Assembly (NCBI GenBank): GCA_019310865.1 | Contig: JAFDDL010000070.1 | Coordinates: forward strand, 1 to 14,589 | DNA from: Deltaproteobacteria bacterium | GTDB lineage: Bacteria; Desulfobacterota; Desulfobacteria; Desulfobacterales; JAFDDL01 | DNA: 14,589 nucleotides | Direction: 5' to 3' | Shown here: positions 5,460 through 13,254 of the stretch, piece by piece | Numbering within the stretch: the first letter of the stretch is position 1 | Layout of the letters: every line of letters begins with the position of its first letter | Made by a program: the position numbers and the translations under genes | Notes under the pieces: model-generated | The model's database searches: none | What the model was told of the DNA's origin: nothing | What the model saw: the letters and a program-made list of their open reading frames with translations, nothing else

Positions 5460-7184
5460 ATGATGCAGAAACTAAATGCGAAAGCGAAATGGACGGTTTT
5501 ACTGGCGACAGTCACCCTGGTGCTTCTGCCATGGCCGAGCGGTCCGGCCGCTGTGACGGAGAAGGCATCCGGGGCGGCCGGGCGAGCGGATGTCATTATG
5601 ATCGATTCGATGATGTCGTTTGGGGCGCTGGAAAGGCCACCGGCGGTGTTTTTCCATGATCAGCACAGCCGGGCGCTCGAAAAGATGGGCAAGGACTGCA
5701 CCGCCTGCCATTTGATGAATCCGGAGAAAGATCGGCTCAGTATCAAGTTTAAACGCCTTGAAGATACCGGGAAAACCGAGATCATGGAACTCTACCATGC
5801 CGGTTGTATCGATTGCCATAACGAGCAACTGGCTGCCGATCAGAAGGCGGGTCCGGTGGTTTGCGCCGGATGCCACATCAAAACACCCCAAACCGTGTCA
5901 TCTCGTTTGCCCATCGGCATGGACAAATCACTTCACTACCGACACAGCAAGGCCATGGATAATAAATGTGAGGCCTGCCACCACGAGTATGACGAGGCGG
6001 CAAAAAAGCTGGTTTATGTAAAAGGCAAGGAGGGGACCTGCCGGTACTGCCATCAGGCACAAACCGTTGACAACAAGATTGCAGACCGTCAAGCCTTTCA
6101 CATGGACTGTGTCGATTGCCATCGAAAAATCACCGCCCAGAGCAAGACGGCCGGCCCCATGGAATGCGCCGGCTGCCACGATGCTGCACAGCAGGCCCTG
6201 ATAGAAAAGGTGGCCAATCCGCCGCGGATGGAAATGAAACAGCCGAACGCGGTTCTGGTCAAATTGGGTGAAGCAGCCCTCGCCGATCCCACCCTGATTC
6301 GAATGAACCAGGTGCCCTTTGACCACAATGCGCATGAAAAGTTCAACAGCAATTGCCGCACATGTCACCATGCGAGTCTCACGGCCTGCTCGGACTGCCA
6401 TACGCTCAGCGGGAAGAAGGAGGGCGACTGGGTCAAACTCGAGCAGGCCATGCACCTGAGCCGATCGAACACCAGCTGCATTGGTTGCCACGGGAATCAG
6501 CAGGCAGATAAAAATTGTGCCGGCTGTCATGGTTTCATGACCAAAGTGAACCAACCGCCCCAGAGCTTCTGTAACGCTTGCCACCAGGTCCAAAAGCCGG
6601 AAATGGTTGCCGTGCCGGGACCGGAAATTTCACCGGAAGTGGTTGAAGCGGCAGAAACCGTGCCGGAAGCCGAAGCGGCAACTGAAATGCTTGCAGCGGC
6701 AGAAACCGCACCGGTATCCGAAGTGACTGAAACGGACACCCAAGACATGCTTGCGGCCAATGCCCTGGCATCCCGTCAGCCCACGGAGGGCACCTACGAT
6801 GTTGCCGACATTCCCGAAACGGTCACCATCAAAACCCTGGAAGATAAATATGAACCGGTGGTTTTGCCCCATCGAAAGATTGTTCTGAAACTGGCCGATA
6901 ACCTGAAAGACAGTCAGCTGGCCAAATATTTTCATGCAGATAAGGGAACACTTTGCCAGGGGTGTCATCATAACAGCCCGGTGTCCGTCAAACCGCCCCA
7001 GTGCGGAAGCTGTCACGGCAAACCGTTTAATGAAAGCAGCCTCTTCAGGCCGGGACTGATGGCGGCCTACCACCAGCAGTGCATGGGTTGCCATCATGAG
7101 ATGGGCATTGAAAAGCCGGCCAATCGAGACTGCGCCGCTTGTCATAAGGAAAAAGAAAAGCGGAATGAAACCATTAATCATTAA
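5460..7184 (+). CDS. hmcA: HmcA, 16-haem high-molecular-weight cytochrome c
   Basis: This 574-residue exported cytochrome has sixteen CxxCH haem-attachment motifs, with first cysteines at 80, 116, 135, 170, 194, 217, 236, 299, 310, 340, 353, 371, 499, 515, 541 and 558. The number matches HmcA and rules out the 9-haem NhcA, 8-haem OhcA and 4-haem TmcA types. The N-terminus (MMQKLNAKAKW, then a hydrophobic stretch to about 31) is a Sec signal. The protein acts in the periplasm, taking electrons from or giving them to cytochrome c3 and hydrogenases, and docks on HmcB-E. Haems 12 and 13 are separated by 124 residues, including an acidic Ala/Glu/Thr/Val-rich linker (about 386-440) with a repeated AAET motif. 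It is somewhat longer than the roughly 545-residue D. vulgaris precursor. AAAGG precedes the ATG at 5460 (a second ATG is at 5463). It is first of the six hmc genes. Confidence 0.95.
   Translation: MMQKLNAKAKWTVLLATVTLVLLPWPSGPAAVTEKASGAAGRADVIMIDSMMSFGALERPPAVFFHDQHSRALEKMGKDCTACHLMNPEKDRLSIKFKRLEDTGKTEIMELYHAGCIDCHNEQLAADQKAGPVVCAGCHIKTPQTVSSRLPIGMDKSLHYRHSKAMDNKCEACHHEYDEAAKKLVYVKGKEGTCRYCHQAQTVDNKIADRQAFHMDCVDCHRKITAQSKTAGPMECAGCHDAAQQALIEKVANPPRMEMKQPNAVLVKLGEAALADPTLIRMNQVPFDHNAHEKFNSNCRTCHHASLTACSDCHTLSGKKEGDWVKLEQAMHLSRSNTSCIGCHGNQQADKNCAGCHGFMTKVNQPPQSFCNACHQVQKPEMVAVPGPEISPEVVEAAETVPEAEAATEMLAAAETAPVSEVTETDTQDMLAANALASRQPTEGTYDVADIPETVTIKTLEDKYEPVVLPHRKIVLKLADNLKDSQLAKYFHADKGTLCQGCHHNSPVSVKPPQCGSCHGKPFNESSLFRPGLMAAYHQQCMGCHHEMGIEKPANRDCAACHKEKEKRNETINH
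6648..6708 (+). repeat. 13-bp direct repeat in the HmcA linker
   Basis: GCGGCAGAAACCG occurs at 6648-6660 and again at 6696-6708, exactly 48 bp (16 codons) apart and in the same frame, encoding EAAETVPE and AAAETAPVS. It marks an internally repeated, low-complexity linker between haems 12 and 13. Confidence 0.6.
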
Positions 7185-7202
7185 TCTCCGACACGAAAAT
7201 TT

Positions 7203-7208
7203 GAGGTG
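7203..7208 (+). promoter_or_regulatory. ribosome-binding site that decides the hmcB start
   Basis: GAGGTG lies six bases before the ATG at 7215. An in-frame GTG at 7206 would give three more residues, but it overlaps this sequence and has no ribosome-binding site of its own, so 7215 is preferred. Confidence 0.7.
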
Positions 7209-7214
7209 TCATCA

Positions 7215-8402
7215 ATGAGCATATCACGGAGAAAATTTTTAGGATGGATCGGCGCCGCCGGGGCTACGGCGGTGGTGGGAAAAAAAGCGCAGGCGGCGGC
7301 CGGAAAGGACTTCGGTGGCTATCCGACCGGCCGAGGCGTCCTGTTCGACGTGACGCGATGTGTGGGGTGCCGCAAATGCGAACAGGCATGCAACCAGGTC
7401 AACGAACTGCCGAAACCGGATCGACCGTTTGATGATTTGACGGTGCTGGATGAAAACCGGCGCACGGATGCCGGGGCGTTCACTGTTGTCAATCAGTATG
7501 GCGCCGGCGCACCGGTTTTCCGAAAGATCCAGTGCAACCACTGCCTGGAGCCGGCCTGTGCGTCGGCATGCTTTGTGCGCGCCTTTAAAAAGAACGAGAC
7601 CGGTGCGGTCACCTATGATGCATCGGTATGCGTCGGCTGTCGATATTGCATGATTGCCTGCCCCTTTGAAATTCCGGCCTATGAATACGACGAACCGCTG
7701 ACGCCCCGGGTGCGAAAATGCACCCTCTGTCATCCGCGCGTCAGTGAGGGGAAACTGCCCGGATGCGTGGAATCATGTCCCACCGAGGCCCTGACCTTCG
7801 GGAAACGCAGCGACCTGTTGAAAATCGCACGGGAGCGGATTCGAAAATTCCCGGAACGGTACATCGACCACATATACGGTGAATCGGAAATGGGTGGGAC
7901 CAGCTGGCTTTACCTGTCCGGTGTTGATTTCAAAGATATCGGCATGCGCGAGGATCTGGGCACCAAATCGGCTCCGGAACTCACTGCCGGCGCCCTGGGA
8001 GCCGTTCCCATTGTGGTTGGACTCTGGCCGGTATTGTTGACGGGGATTTACGCCATCTCCAAGCGAAAGGAAAAAATCGCCGAGGAGGAGCAAACGGATG
8101 CGGTGAACGCCGCGGTGGCGGAAACCCAGAATGCGGCGGATACCAAGCTTTCCGGCGCGCTTGCAAAGGCAAAGAAGGACAAGGAAACCGCGGTTGAAAA
8201 AGCGGTGAAAAAGACCTTGGAAGAGGCCGAAAAAGCCCGGGAAGAGGAAGAAGCAACGGCCAGAGAGGCCGCCGAACAGGCTCAAAAAGAAGCAGCAGCA
8301 GATGCATCGGTGGACGCGACGGCCCCGGAAACAAAAGAACTGGAACAAAAAGAACCGGAACAAATAGAAGCAGACAAAAAAGATACAGAGGAGGATGCCT
8401 GA
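7215..8402 (+). CDS. hmcB: HmcB, periplasmic-facing 4x[4Fe-4S] ferredoxin-like subunit with membrane anchor
   Basis: This 395-residue protein starts with a twin-arginine signal (SRRKFLGW, Arg5-Arg6, then a weakly hydrophobic stretch to about 29), so it should be folded before export. Sixteen cysteines in four groups (49/52/55/59, 107/110/115/119, 139/142/145/149, 169/172/184/188) give four 4Fe-4S clusters, as in the DsrO/HmcB/NrfC type. A single membrane helix (about 258-281) follows. The protein then continues as a 114-residue, highly charged Ala/Glu/Lys tail with coiled-coil character (282-395). This tail would lie in the cytoplasm if the cluster domain is periplasmic. HmcB relays electrons between the HmcA haems and the membrane subunits HmcC/E. 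Its stop codon shares a base with the hmcC start (TGATG), which indicates translational coupling. The length and composition of the tail look unusual. Confidence 0.93.
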   Translation: MSISRRKFLGWIGAAGATAVVGKKAQAAAGKDFGGYPTGRGVLFDVTRCVGCRKCEQACNQVNELPKPDRPFDDLTVLDENRRTDAGAFTVVNQYGAGAPVFRKIQCNHCLEPACASACFVRAFKKNETGAVTYDASVCVGCRYCMIACPFEIPAYEYDEPLTPRVRKCTLCHPRVSEGKLPGCVESCPTEALTFGKRSDLLKIARERIRKFPERYIDHIYGESEMGGTSWLYLSGVDFKDIGMREDLGTKSAPELTAGALGAVPIVVGLWPVLLTGIYAISKRKEKIAEEEQTDAVNAAVAETQNAADTKLSGALAKAKKDKETAVEKAVKKTLEEAEKAREEEEATAREAAEQAQKEAAADASVDATAPETKELEQKEPEQIEADKKDTEEDA

Positions 8403-9574
8403 TGTCCGATCATGTGACCACAACCGGCAAACCACTCTTGACGCCATTTAATGTTATTGCCGGAATCATATTACTGGTCGGCGGTATTGTGACCATCCTT
8501 CGATTTACCAAGGGGTTGGGAACGGTGACGAATCTATCCGATTACAATCCCTGGGGGATTTGGATCGGCTTTGATCTGCTGGTGGGTGTCGCCCTGGCCG
8601 CCGGCGGGTTCGTGACGTCATCCGCCTGCTATATTTTCGGCATGAAACGGTTTCACTCTGCGGTAAGACCGGCCATATTAACCGGTTTTCTCGGCTACGC
8701 CCTGGTCGTACTGGCACTTCATTACGATGTGGGGCGTCCGTGGCGCCTACCTTACCCCTTTATCATGCAGCAGGGAACCACATCGGTGCTCTTTGAAGTG
8801 GGTGCCTGCGTTGCCCTGTATCTGACGGTTCTATTTCTTGAATTCTCACCGGCGGCCCTGGAGTGGCTGGGGCTTAAAAAGCTTCGAAACGTGCTGATCA
8901 AATTGACGCTGGTATTGACCATCTTCGGCGTGGTGCTCTCGACCCTGCATCAGTCTTCGCTGGGGGCGCTGTTTCTGATCGTACCGTCTAAAATCCACCC
9001 CCTGTGGTATTCAAGCTATATCCCCATCTATTTCTTTATCACCAGCATCATTGCCGGGTTGTCCATGGTTTTGTTCGAGGGGAGCTTGTCTCATCGTATT
9101 TTTAAAGACAAGATGGACGAGACTCACATGGCGGAAAAAGACGGGGTTATGCTGGGATTCGGAAAAGCCGCCGCCTGGGTGCTGGCCGGTTATTTTATCA
9201 TCAAGGTGGTGGGTATTGCCAAGGACAACCATTGGCACCTTCTGTTCACCGGCTTTGGCGCCTGGTACCTGGTCGAGTTGCTGGGCTTTGTGGCCCTGCC
9301 CAGCCTGGTGTATGCCATGGGTGTGCGCGAAAAGAACTTTACATTAATTAAATGGACGTCGGTATGGACCGTTTTGGGCGTCATTCTCAATCGGTTCAAC
9401 ATCAGCATGATCGCCTTTAACTATCATCTGCCGTCCAGCGAGCGATATTTCCCCCACTGGATGGAAATCTGCATTACGGTTTTCATCGTAACCCTGGGTG
9501 TCGTGGTGTTCCGGTTTGTGGTTACCCGCATGCCGGTTTTCTTCGAACATCCGGAGTATAGAGAATCACATTAA
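8402..9574 (+). CDS. hmcC: HmcC, NrfD/PsrC-type integral membrane subunit
   Basis: This 390-residue, very hydrophobic protein has about ten membrane spans, and typical NrfD-family stretches such as NPWGIWIGFDLLVGVALAAGG near residue 50 and the DVGRPWRLPYP loop near 110. NrfD-type proteins bind quinone or carry electrons and protons across the membrane without haem. In Hmc it is the main membrane partner of the HmcB ferredoxin domain. The ATG at 8402 overlaps the hmcB stop by one base and is preceded by a strong GAGGAGG, so the start is secure. hmcD follows after 13 bp. The length is that expected of HmcC. Confidence 0.93.
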   Translation: MSDHVTTTGKPLLTPFNVIAGIILLVGGIVTILRFTKGLGTVTNLSDYNPWGIWIGFDLLVGVALAAGGFVTSSACYIFGMKRFHSAVRPAILTGFLGYALVVLALHYDVGRPWRLPYPFIMQQGTTSVLFEVGACVALYLTVLFLEFSPAALEWLGLKKLRNVLIKLTLVLTIFGVVLSTLHQSSLGALFLIVPSKIHPLWYSSYIPIYFFITSIIAGLSMVLFEGSLSHRIFKDKMDETHMAEKDGVMLGFGKAAAWVLAGYFIIKVVGIAKDNHWHLLFTGFGAWYLVELLGFVALPSLVYAMGVREKNFTLIKWTSVWTVLGVILNRFNISMIAFNYHLPSSERYFPHWMEICITVFIVTLGVVVFRFVVTRMPVFFEHPEYRESH

Positions 9575-9587
9575 AGGAGCAGGCACA

Positions 9588-9719
9588 ATGGACGGGATCT
9601 TTTTTACCTTACAGGATTTCATGACACACACCAAAGGGGTGATCTACGTACTGGTTATTGTGGCGCTCCTGGCGCTCCTGGGCTTTTGGCAGTACCTGGC
9701 GGAAAACGACGAAGACTAA
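9588..9719 (+). CDS. hmcD: HmcD, small membrane subunit
   Basis: This 43-residue protein has one membrane helix (about 17-36, ending LLGFWQYL) and an acidic tail, ENDED. Its size and position between hmcC and hmcE match HmcD, a short subunit of unknown role in the complex. The start at ATG 9588 is set by AAAGGAG nine bases upstream. The frame is open further back, but that would overlap hmcC by 77 bp and has no ribosome-binding site. The stop at 9717-9719 sits immediately before the inverted-repeat element. Confidence 0.85.
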   Translation: MDGIFFTLQDFMTHTKGVIYVLVIVALLALLGFWQYLAENDED

Positions 9720-9720
9720 T

Positions 9721-9862
9721 GAGCCAGTTACAAAACGCCCCATTTCGGCCCATATCGGTGTTGGATGAAAATTTTAATCCTCGAAATACTAAATGTATGT
9801 CTCCGGTTAAAATTTTCACCCGCCTTGATCTGAACCGAACTAGGACGTTTTGAAACTGGCTC
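9721..9862. mobile_element. 142-bp near-palindromic, MITE-like element inside the hmc operon
   Basis: The ends are near-perfect inverted repeats: GAGCCAGTTACAAAACG (9721-9737) and CGTTTTGAAACTGGCTC (9846-9862), 16 of 17 pairing. The symmetry continues inward with TTCGG/CCGAA (9744-9748 with 9835-9839) and a perfect 12-bp pair TGAAAATTTTAA (9766-9777) with TTAAAATTTTCA (9807-9818), around a centre of about 30 bp. There is no coding capacity and no obvious target-site duplication (flanks CTAAT and TATTT). A miniature inverted-repeat element is the best fit. The alternative is a resident long RNA hairpin that processes or attenuates the hmc transcript. Confidence 0.65.
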
Positions 9863-9923
9863 TATTTTGTTTCTTTGGCTGGTGACCATGAGAGATCGAA
9901 GATAATTATTTGGGAGATGGAAT

Positions 9924-10601
9924 ATGTATCAATTTGTAACGGGTCCGTTGGCATGGTTGGCATTTGCCGTCTTTTTTATCGGGCTTCTGGCCCGCATCGT
10001 TTGGTATATTCGGGGGCTTGACTGGCAATTGGACCGAGTGGCCTATGGCGAACATATGAAACATGGTTTGTACGGCGCCGCCCGCTCGATTTTCTACTGG
10101 CTGATTCCGTTCGGCACCCACAGCTGGCGATTTTACAAGGGGATGACACTCCTGTTTTTTGGGTTTCATATCGGGTTGTTGTTTACACCGATATTTCTCC
10201 GGGCCCACAATGTGCTGCTCACCGAACGATTCGGGTTCAGCTTCTGGTCCCTGCCGGCAGGGGTGACCGACTGTTTAACAGTGGTGGTGATCGTGGCCGG
10301 TATTTTTCTGGCTTTGCGGCGAATTGCGTTTCCGCAGGTTCGGATCATCACGACTGCATACGATTATTTGCTCCTGCTCATTGCCATAGCGCCCTTTTTC
10401 ACTGGCTTTATGGCTTTTCACCAGGTGGGCAACTATCAGTTCTGGCTCATTGCGCACATCATTTCCGGAGAGGTGATGCTGGTGGCGATTCCACTGACCA
10501 AGCTGTCGCATTTTGTCCTCTTTTTCCTATCCCGCGCCCAGATTGGAATGGATTTCGGCATCAAGCGCGGTGGTATGAAAAACAAGAGGTTTGCCTGGTA
10601 A
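9924..10601 (+). CDS. hmcE: HmcE, NarI-like b-type cytochrome membrane subunit
   Basis: This 225-residue protein has five to six membrane spans (about 6-27, 53-65, 74-98, 109-131, 144-166, 173-200). Histidines in or near the spans (such as those in FGFHIGLLF near 82, AFHQVGNYQFWLIAHI near 155-168 and LSHFVLFF near 193) are candidates for b-haem ligands, as in NarI-type cytochrome b. In the Hmc complex it is thought to pass electrons between the membrane and HmcF on the cytoplasmic face. GGGAG ahead of ATG 9924 supports the start. It is separated from hmcD by 204 bp, most of it the palindromic element. The basic C-terminus (KRGGMKNKRFAW) should be cytoplasmic. Confidence 0.92.
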   Translation: MYQFVTGPLAWLAFAVFFIGLLARIVWYIRGLDWQLDRVAYGEHMKHGLYGAARSIFYWLIPFGTHSWRFYKGMTLLFFGFHIGLLFTPIFLRAHNVLLTERFGFSFWSLPAGVTDCLTVVVIVAGIFLALRRIAFPQVRIITTAYDYLLLLIAIAPFFTGFMAFHQVGNYQFWLIAHIISGEVMLVAIPLTKLSHFVLFFLSRAQIGMDFGIKRGGMKNKRFAW

Positions 10602-10639
10602 TTCGTAATTAACTGCCAACTACAGGATGGAATGATAAA

Positions 10640-12058
10640 ATGCCTGAAGGAAAACTCTGCAATAAAATACCGGTGACAACCAAAGAGATGCTCGATGCGC
10701 TTTTGTCCGACAAGAGTGGAAAAGTGTACTACACAGAGATGAAACAACTGGAGGTCAACCACAAGGCCCTGCAAGCCACGTTCGCAAAGACCCTCAAGTC
10801 CCGGATGAAAACCTGGTTGGAAATTTGTGCCCACTGCGGCATGTGTGCCGACAGCTGCTTTTTTTACCTGGCCAATAAAAAAGACCCCAAACAGGTGCCG
10901 TCTTATAAGATACAATCAACCCTGGGCGAGCTGGTCCGGCGAAAGGGCCGGGTGGACAATGCCTTCATGCAGATGGTCATGGACACGGCCTGGGGAAAAT
11001 GTACCTGCTGCAACCGGTGCGGTACTTACTGCCCCTTTGGCATCGATATGGGCGTGATGTTCAGCTACCTTCGAGGCCTGTGCTACTCACAGGGCTTCGT
11101 GCCGTGGGAGTTGAAAATCGGTGCCGGTATGCATCGAATTTACCGGGCTCAGATGGATATCACCACCGAAGACTGGGTGGAAACCTGCGAATGGATGGCC
11201 GAGGAGTACGAGGAAACCTGCGAATGGATGGCCGAGGAGTACGAGGACGATTGGCCGGGGCTGGAAATTCCTGTGGACAAGGAAAATGCCGACATTATTT
11301 ATACGGTCAACGCCCGGGAGCCCAAACATTATCCCGAAGATTTGGCCGAGGCGGCCATTTTGTTTCACCTGGCCGGGGAAAACTGGACCGTTCCTTCCGA
11401 AGGTTGGGAAGAGACCAGCCTGGCCATGTTTGCCGGCGACTGGGAAGCATGCAAGTTGCAGGTAATATCCGTTTATGACGCCATGGAACGTCTCAAACCC
11501 AAACGAATGGTGGTGACCGAATGCGGCCATGCTTACCGGGCCACGGTTATCGAAGGGCCTTACTGGGCCGGGTACAAGTCCGGCCAGACACCGGTAGAAA
11601 GTTTTCACTATGTTGAGTGGGTGGCCGAAGCCCTGCGAACCGGAAAGATCAAAATCGATCCGTCTAAAAAAATCAAGGAGCCGGTTACTTACCAGGACTC
11701 GTGCAATTACATCCGAAATGCCGGCCTGAAGGATGCGGCCCGCGAGATCATGAGCTACATTGCCGAAGATTTCCGGGAAATGAAACCGACCAAGGAGCAT
11801 AATTTCTGTTGCGGCGGTGGTGGCGGAATGAATGGTCTGGGCCGGTATCGCCAAGAGCGAAACATGGGCCTGAAGGTTAAGATGAACCAGATTTTGGATA
11901 CCGGCGCCAAGCTGGTTGTGGCGCCCTGTCATAACTGCTGGGATGCGATCCGGGATCTGGAGGAAGTCTACAAAGTTGGCATCCGCTGGTCGTTTTTAAA
12001 ACCCCTTCTGATCAAGATGGCAATTGTTCCGGAGCATATGAAGCCGGAAGAGGAATAA
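10640..12058 (+). CDS. hmcF: HmcF, HdrD-like cytoplasmic iron-sulfur subunit
   Basis: This 472-residue soluble protein has two N-terminal 4Fe-4S motifs (C63/66/69/73 in [11 protein letters not shown], and C121/124/127/131 in [11 protein letters not shown]), then a C-terminal cysteine-rich CCG domain with C355, C390-C391 (FCCGGGGG) and C430HNC433. An earlier Cys295 (TECGHAYR) may be the remnant or simpler form of a first CCG domain. It resembles HdrD of heterodisulfide reductase and is the cytoplasmic end of the Hmc complex; its electron partner is not known. Residues 181-191 ([11 protein letters not shown]) are repeated exactly at 192-202 by a 33-bp tandem duplication, adding one extra cysteine. 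D. vulgaris HmcF is about 461 residues, so 472 fits that length plus the duplication, though I cannot align them here. It is the last gene of the operon, before a hairpin terminator. Confidence 0.94.
   Translation: MPEGKLCNKIPVTTKEMLDALLSDKSGKVYYTEMKQLEVNHKALQATFAKTLKSRMKTWLEICAHCGMCADSCFFYLANKKDPKQVPSYKIQSTLGELVRRKGRVDNAFMQMVMDTAWGKCTCCNRCGTYCPFGIDMGVMFSYLRGLCYSQGFVPWELKIGAGMHRIYRAQMDITTEDWVETCEWMAEEYEETCEWMAEEYEDDWPGLEIPVDKENADIIYTVNAREPKHYPEDLAEAAILFHLAGENWTVPSEGWEETSLAMFAGDWEACKLQVISVYDAMERLKPKRMVVTECGHAYRATVIEGPYWAGYKSGQTPVESFHYVEWVAEALRTGKIKIDPSKKIKEPVTYQDSCNYIRNAGLKDAAREIMSYIAEDFREMKPTKEHNFCCGGGGGMNGLGRYRQERNMGLKVKMNQILDTGAKLVVAPCHNCWDAIRDLEEVYKVGIRWSFLKPLLIKMAIVPEHMKPEEE
11180..11245 (+). 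repeat. perfect 33-bp in-frame tandem duplication in hmcF
   Basis: Bases 11180-11212 are repeated exactly at 11213-11245, with no mismatch over 33 bp, adding 11 residues ([11 protein letters not shown]). Identity at third codon positions shows that it is recent or a sequencing/assembly product. It lies between the ferredoxin-like and CCG domains in an acidic linker. Confidence 0.95.
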
Positions 12059-12087
12059 GGATAGTTCGCACACCCTGCTGAGTTCTT

Positions 12088-12129
12088 CCGCCCGCCCCGG
12101 CAGCCGCCCGGCGCGGGCGGTATCGTTTT
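12088..12129 (+). terminator. probable rho-independent terminator of the hmc operon
   Basis: CCGCCCGC (12088-12095) pairs perfectly with GCGGGCGG (12113-12120) around a 17-nt GC-rich loop, followed by TATCGTTTT. The T-run is short, so termination may be imperfect. It lies 30 bp after the hmcF stop and before the convergent lysR gene. Confidence 0.6.
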
Positions 12130-12148
12130 GTCAATGGCCTAACAATTA

Positions 12149-13066
12149 CTATGGCAGTTTCTCGCAAACGGTTTTAAGGGTCTTTCTCAGCCATTCATGT
12201 GCCGGATCCATGTGGTGACGGATGTGCCAGAACTGGTAGGTTTGAAATTGGTGCTGCATTTCCGGGACGGGGAGTATTTTGATGGGCAGCCATTTGATGT
12301 ACTCCTTGGCCACTGATTCGGCCACATTGGCCAGATAATCCGTGGTACTGACCAGTCGGGGTATGGCCGTTTCCTGCTCCACGGTGTAGCGGATATTACG
12401 ATGGTGTCCGATTTTCTTCAGCACCTTGTCGATCATTTCTTCACCGTAATCCGATACCGCCAGGGCAATGTGTTCGGCCGCCAGGTACTGCTTTAATGTC
12501 AATGTTTCGCCGATGTGCGGATGATCTTTTCTTAGAATGCACACATGCTTGTCTTCGAACAGATACTGCTGGTAGATATTGCTGTTGAATGGTTGCTTGA
12601 TACCGACCACCAGTTCCACTTTTCCGTCCTCAAGAGCGATTTTTCTTGCTTCCATATTAAAGTTGTAGATTCGAAAGCTGATTTTAGGGGCCATGGACTT
12701 TATCGCTTCCATGATTTTCGGAAGGACCACCAGCATGGGATAGTCCTGAATTCCGATATTAAACCGGTGCTGTGATCTTTCAGGGTTGAAAGCGCCCCGT
12801 TCCCCCAGCGTTCTGCCGGCCAGCTCGATGATCTGTGTGATGTTGCGGTTCAGTTCGTCGGCCAGTGACGTCGGCGCCATCTGGTGTCCGTGTCGGATAA
12901 AGAGTCTGTCGTCGAATGCCGAGCGAAGCCGGTTGAGCGCATGGCTGATGGCCGATTGGGTGAGGTTCAGACGCTGCCCGGCGCGGGTGAGATTTTTTTC
13001 CCGGTATATCGCATCAAATATAACAAGAAGGTTGAGATCAAAGTTGGATAAATTCGTCTGATTCAT
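12149..13066 (-). CDS. LysR-family transcriptional regulator
   Basis: This 305-residue regulator begins NFDLNLLVIFDAIYREKNLTRAG at residue 8. Its winged helix-turn-helix (about 23-60, QSAISHALNRLRSAFDDRLFIRHG) matches the LysR family closely. The remainder (about 95-300) is the periplasmic-binding-like effector domain. The subgroup is the NodD/LeuO-type with DLNLL near the start. I placed the start at ATG 13064-13066. An in-frame GTG at 13078 would add four residues, and neither has a good ribosome-binding site. It is divergent from rocD across a region with inverted repeats, the usual arrangement for a LysR protein and its target, so rocD or a linked gene is the likely target. The ligand is unknown, though an amino acid would fit. 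It is convergent with hmcF. Confidence 0.9.
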   Translation of the reverse strand: MNQTNLSNFDLNLLVIFDAIYREKNLTRAGQRLNLTQSAISHALNRLRSAFDDRLFIRHGHQMAPTSLADELNRNITQIIELAGRTLGERGAFNPERSQHRFNIGIQDYPMLVVLPKIMEAIKSMAPKISFRIYNFNMEARKIALEDGKVELVVGIKQPFNSNIYQQYLFEDKHVCILRKDHPHIGETLTLKQYLAAEHIALAVSDYGEEMIDKVLKKIGHHRNIRYTVEQETAIPRLVSTTDYLANVAESVAKEYIKWLPIKILPVPEMQHQFQTYQFWHIRHHMDPAHEWLRKTLKTVCEKLP

Positions 13067-13123
13067 TCTCGATATCACGGAAATTCATTTTGTTTATGCC
13101 GCATTATCGTTTACAATAATCCC

Positions 13124-13193
13124 TAACGCTGCAAAAGCCTGCTGGGCTTCAGATCCAAGGCGTCAAAGGTGAAGCCGGGTAAAGGCAGCGTTA
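13124..13193. repeat. nested inverted repeats between lysR and rocD
   Basis: The outer arms TAACGCTGC (13124-13132) and GCAGCGTTA (13185-13193) are perfect complements. The inner arms GGCTTCA (13145-13151) and TGAAGCC (13170-13176) are also perfect, offset by four bases. This symmetry over 70 bp in a divergent intergenic region suggests a LysR binding region or a leader hairpin of rocD. It does not follow the T-N11-A consensus in an obvious way. Confidence 0.55.
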
Positions 13194-13254
13194 CTGTGAA
13201 CGGACCGATAATTTTATTAACAGTCGCCCTGTCGAATGTCAAAAGGGAAACGCA

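Noticed and set aside
7206..7214. GTG start for hmcB giving three extra residues
   Set aside because: The GTG overlaps the ribosome-binding sequence that suits ATG 7215, and the Tat signal starts naturally at MSISRRKF.
7773..8447. Minus-strand frame opposite hmcB, rich in Phe/Leu/Cys
   Set aside because: The hydrophobic, membrane-like look is the complement of the Glu/Lys-rich hmcB tail, not a gene.
11087..11932. 281-codon minus-strand frame opposite hmcF
   Set aside because: It is a shadow of the cysteine-motif-bearing hmcF frame, and it duplicates the 33-bp repeat as well.
13124..13193. Integron attC-like recombination site
   Set aside because: The TAAC...GTTA ends and stem look suggestive, but the R' core (GTTRRRY) is not present, there is no second site and there are no cassette genes or integrase nearby.
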